Below the pieces are notes generated by a model. The model had not been told where the DNA came from. It did no database searches and worked only from the letters and a program-made list of their open reading frames with translations. Shown in pieces: positions 61,213-64,000 of a stretch of DNA of 64,000 bases (its first letter is position 1; every line of letters starts with the position of its first letter). The DNA is taken from positions 12,600,327-12,664,326 of the forward strand of contig LR746272.1 of assembly GCA_902729315.2 (NCBI GenBank), in the 5' to 3' direction. The position numbers and the translations under genes are program-made. The stretch comes from Spirodela intermedia (Eukaryota; Streptophyta; Magnoliopsida; Alismatales; Araceae).

Positions 61213-62621
61213 TCAACCCACGACCCTTATTGCTCCCATCTCGCCCACCTTCGAGTTCTTGTGCTGATTGGGGTAGGCAAGAAACATTATCTGAGAGTAG
61301 GAATACATAGCGGGTTCATCACTCGAGGGAGAGAGACAGTGCAGGGTTTTCAGTAGCGCTACCTTGCTTTTCTTGTGCTTGTAGAGGTTGGAGATGTCCT
61401 CAGTGCCATCGTGCTTCCTTTTCTATAACAAGTAAAGAAGACTGATGAATTCATCCCAAGCCATCAGTCCATGAATTCCTCGATATCATGCAGAGACATC
61501 CCTGCGGTCCGTTGACCGGCAAAGAAGAAGTGTGGAACTGGGTACCTTATCTTCATGCCTTTTGGATTGGCTTCCGCCATAATCAGAGTGCCCACTCTTA
61601 TCTCTCTTCTCTTTCGCTTGGTCCTTGTCATTCTCCCTGGACCGCCCCCCCTTGTGCCGATGCTTGTGCTTCTTCCGGTCCTTGTCCTTCTCGCGGTCCT
61701 TCTCCTTGTGCTTCCTGGGCTTTCTCTCCCTCTCCTTGGCCTCGATCTTCACTCTCCCACTGATCGTGGGTCTTCCTCTCTCCTCCTGGTGGGCACGGCG
61801 AGATGCCCATTGAGTCCTAGAGCGAGAAAGGCAGGAGAGAGAGAGAGAGAGAGAGAGAGAGGAGGGGGGTGGTACTTACAGAGGGCAACTCCACTGGAGC
61901 CGTCTCTCGGAGATCAAAGGCCTCCCTCAGATTGTCCAACTCAAAAGGGCGGATGGTGGCCGGGAGCTCTTCACAGCGCGAGGTCTCCTCGAGGAGCTGG
62001 CCCAGTTCCATGCCCTCCCCCTTCCTGATCTCCGTGTCTCCGACCACCCTGCGGAGGTAGCTCGTCTCTGAGATCGACAGGGGCAGCGCCCGCTTGCAGA
62101 AGAAATCATAGTATCCCAGCAGCTGGTAGTGGTTCAGAAGGTCCACGCCGCCCGTGAGTTCCTTAGCTCCTGAGAATTCCACTTCCAAGAAACAGCGTTC
62201 AGAAGTAGGCAACGGAAGAAGGCTGCTCTGAAGAATCCATAAGAGCATAGGGAAACGAGCAGAGGCAATCATTGGGACGCTACCGAGGAGCACTGGTAGA
62301 GGAGTCGGCCGCAACGCAAAGGAGTCTCACTCAAAGAGAAATCGAGTGCCCAAAGAAAAGGCATGGGAAGAACACATGGTATAAAAAATAAGCCCAGTTA
62401 ATTAATGGAATGATTTCCTACGTTCACTCCAGAGGAAAAATTCCTGCAACCCAAATGCATCGAGCTGCCTTCTTATTATTTCTGGCTCAATCAATATTAG
62501 TACCCATGAAACTTGCATGAATGGAGTATATATCACATATTAAAGAAGGTATATGGGCAGAGTATTCAAAAGGGCATTCTGATTTGTTACCTCTCCCAAA
62601 CTTCTTTCCCTCCGGATCCAT
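61213..62621 (-). CDS. MED19: Mediator complex subunit 19 (MED19)
   Basis: MED19 is a subunit of the Mediator head/middle region that links regulators to RNA polymerase II in the nucleus. Exons, 5' to 3': 62621-62591, 62169-61880, 61785-61546, 61422-61363, 61263-61213. The phases close to 223 residues, close to the Arabidopsis MED19a length. The start MDPEGKKFGRG matches the plant family. The MED19 core follows: KELTGGVDLLNHYQLLGYYD, FFCKRALPLSISETSYLR and VVGDTEIRKGEGMELGQLLE, then RPFELDNLREAFDLRETAPV. A Lys/Arg/His-rich tail (about residues 120-200) contains repeated RKHKEKDREKDKDRKKHK-type blocks. It ends RKHDGTEDISNLYKHKKSK and GEMGAIRVVG. The acceptor at 61785 was chosen over one 20 bp upstream because only it restores the family frame. 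Confidence 0.93.
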
Positions 62622-64000
62622 CACATCATTTTCTCACCTGAGAGAAACCGGCATCCAAATAATCAAAAAAACATGTTGATGCATACTCGCCAAAATCATC
62701 TGATACATGCAACGAAAACTGCAAGTAACTACACAGAATCAGCTTAAGATCGGGTTAAATAGATTCAGAAATTCGCACAGAGAGTCATTCAAAAACTTTC
62801 ACAGTAAGAACAACAACGAATATGCATAGTATCTGAATTCCTGAACCAGAACAATAAATAGATGCGCCCCTTTTTATGGAGATTTCCTTCACCCAACTCC
62901 ATGATCCAGGATTTTAGCGCTTACCCACAGAAGATTCAGATGAACACGTCCTCTCTGTTGGGTTGTTCTCTCCACCATGAAGATGTCACGCGAAGGAATC
63001 TGGTAAGAAGGATGAGCATGACGGACAGAGAGAGAAAGCACGAACTCGCTGAACTTAAATGAAAGGCAGGAAGTAAATGGGGGAAAAGAAAAACGACGGC
63101 GTGCAGAAACGTTAAAACGGACGAGCGAGAAGGTCAATGAGAACTGAGTACAACGCAAAGGGTGACGTCGTCTAAACATTCTTTTCAAGGATTTTCATGT
63201 ATTTTCAAAGTTGATTCGTTCTTTGATGGCGTAGACCTGAAAACCTGCACAATATACCTACTGGAAGACCGAGGATAGGATAGAATCGCCTACACAGAGT
63301 ACTTTTCATAAACAGGAGCAACCTGTAAGACCCTAAAACACAAACCCAGTTTGAGAGTTTTCATAGATAAGACGGGGGAGAAGAGAAAAAAACGAATCAG
63401 AGAGCTGACGTAAAGAAGGAGACAATTTAAAGCATGAAAATTCCAAAAAATTGCAAAGCTGAGACTATTATTGAGAAACTTTATGGACACAGACCCAAAG
63501 CACGAGCTTTAAGGGTCAGGTGATCCCAGCATATGAGCCAGTAACAGGGTGGGTCCAAATCCGAATCTCGCGGGAGAAAGACACAGATTGGAGCAAGTTA
63601 AAGACAACTAAAATTGGTTATAGTCGCAGCTCCGGGAAAGAGAGAAGACCTCCAGAGGGAGCTCCCTCGAGGAAATGTGGGGCCCCGGCCAGTATCAAGC
63701 ACCCCTCTCCGCGCCCGGCTGTCTGAACCGACCTTCTCCAAGACTACTCGCCGGGATCGCCAACAAACCCCGATAACCCACGATCGGGCCCGATTCCTAA
63801 AAGAACCTAAAAGAACCCTAATCATCCATCATCGCACATCGCAGCCGCCGAAACCGAGCAACGAACGCCGATTGGCACCAGAGACCAGCAGATCAGAGCC
63901 CTAATTGCAGACACGAAGAGGACTAAGGGCGAGAAGACAGCTGCGGAACCCTCGCCGGACCTCGAAACACCGGGAAACCGCGACCAGAGTGGGGGCCGGA
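62622..64000. other. Upstream region and probable 5' leader of MED19
   Basis: A pyrimidine-rich acceptor on the minus strand just above the ATG (CTCAG near 62640) suggests an intron in the MED19 leader. The first leader exon would then lie further right, perhaps in the GC-richer 63640-64000. Telo-box-like CCCTAAT motifs occur near 63815 and 63898. No coding region is supported, and the right-hand gene context is cut off. Confidence 0.5.

Noticed and set aside
61628-61810. Alternative acceptor for MED19 exon 3 at about 61805 (CTCTAG)
   Set aside because: It would place the rest of the exon in a Gly/Gln-rich wrong frame and lose the KHKEKD tail. The acceptor at 61785 restores the family sequence.
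63520-63904. Plus-strand frames near the right edge
   Set aside because: They are short, overlapping and without family resemblance. The region is better read as MED19 upstream sequence on the other strand.

Overview
The window is nuclear DNA from a flowering plant. The evidence is intron-rich genes with plant-specific products (a TIC236 chloroplast import subunit, a plant SYP3-type syntaxin, a DVL/RTFL peptide, kelch F-box proteins), AT-rich introns, and GA/CT and TA microsatellites. Some single-exon genes are extremely GC-rich while the multi-exon genes are ordinary. That bimodality is more usual in monocots, but the species cannot be fixed from sequence alone.

Layout. (1) 53-458 (+): last two exons of a glycosyltransferase whose body lies to the left. 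(2) 1285-9818 (+): a 3-hydroxyisobutyryl-CoA-hydrolase-like gene with two phase-matched alternative exons for its CoA/oxyanion loop. (3) 11235-35234 (-): a 23-exon TIC236 gene, convergent with (2). I could reassemble it into one open frame of 2257 residues; its introns carry a probable solo LTR, a LINE remnant, a 16-bp minisatellite and a TA repeat. (4) 37333-43912 (+): three tandem intronless kelch F-box genes, each with a TATA-like box 108-133 bp before the ATG. The third lies below a dense W-box cluster. (5) 45438-45638 (+): a small DVL/RTFL-type peptide gene. (6) 46704-48707 (+): a Golgi-type Qa-SNARE (SYP31/32). (7) 49904-53212 (+): a conserved Lys-rich plant protein of unknown function. 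(8) 53641-59720 (+): a plastid-type Nudix hydrolase with a DUF4743-like N-terminus and one GC-AG intron. (9) 61213-62621 (-): Mediator subunit MED19, convergent with (8).

These are mostly independent housekeeping or regulatory genes and do not form a gene cluster. The kelch F-box array is the exception: a local triplication of a family that, in Arabidopsis, targets phenylalanine ammonia-lyase and type-B response regulators for degradation. Exon models were built by hand from splice signals, reading-phase bookkeeping and remembered family sequence. Every multi-exon CDS here closes in frame, but untranslated regions and transcription starts are not resolved. I saw no CRISPR array, operon, tRNA or rRNA gene.
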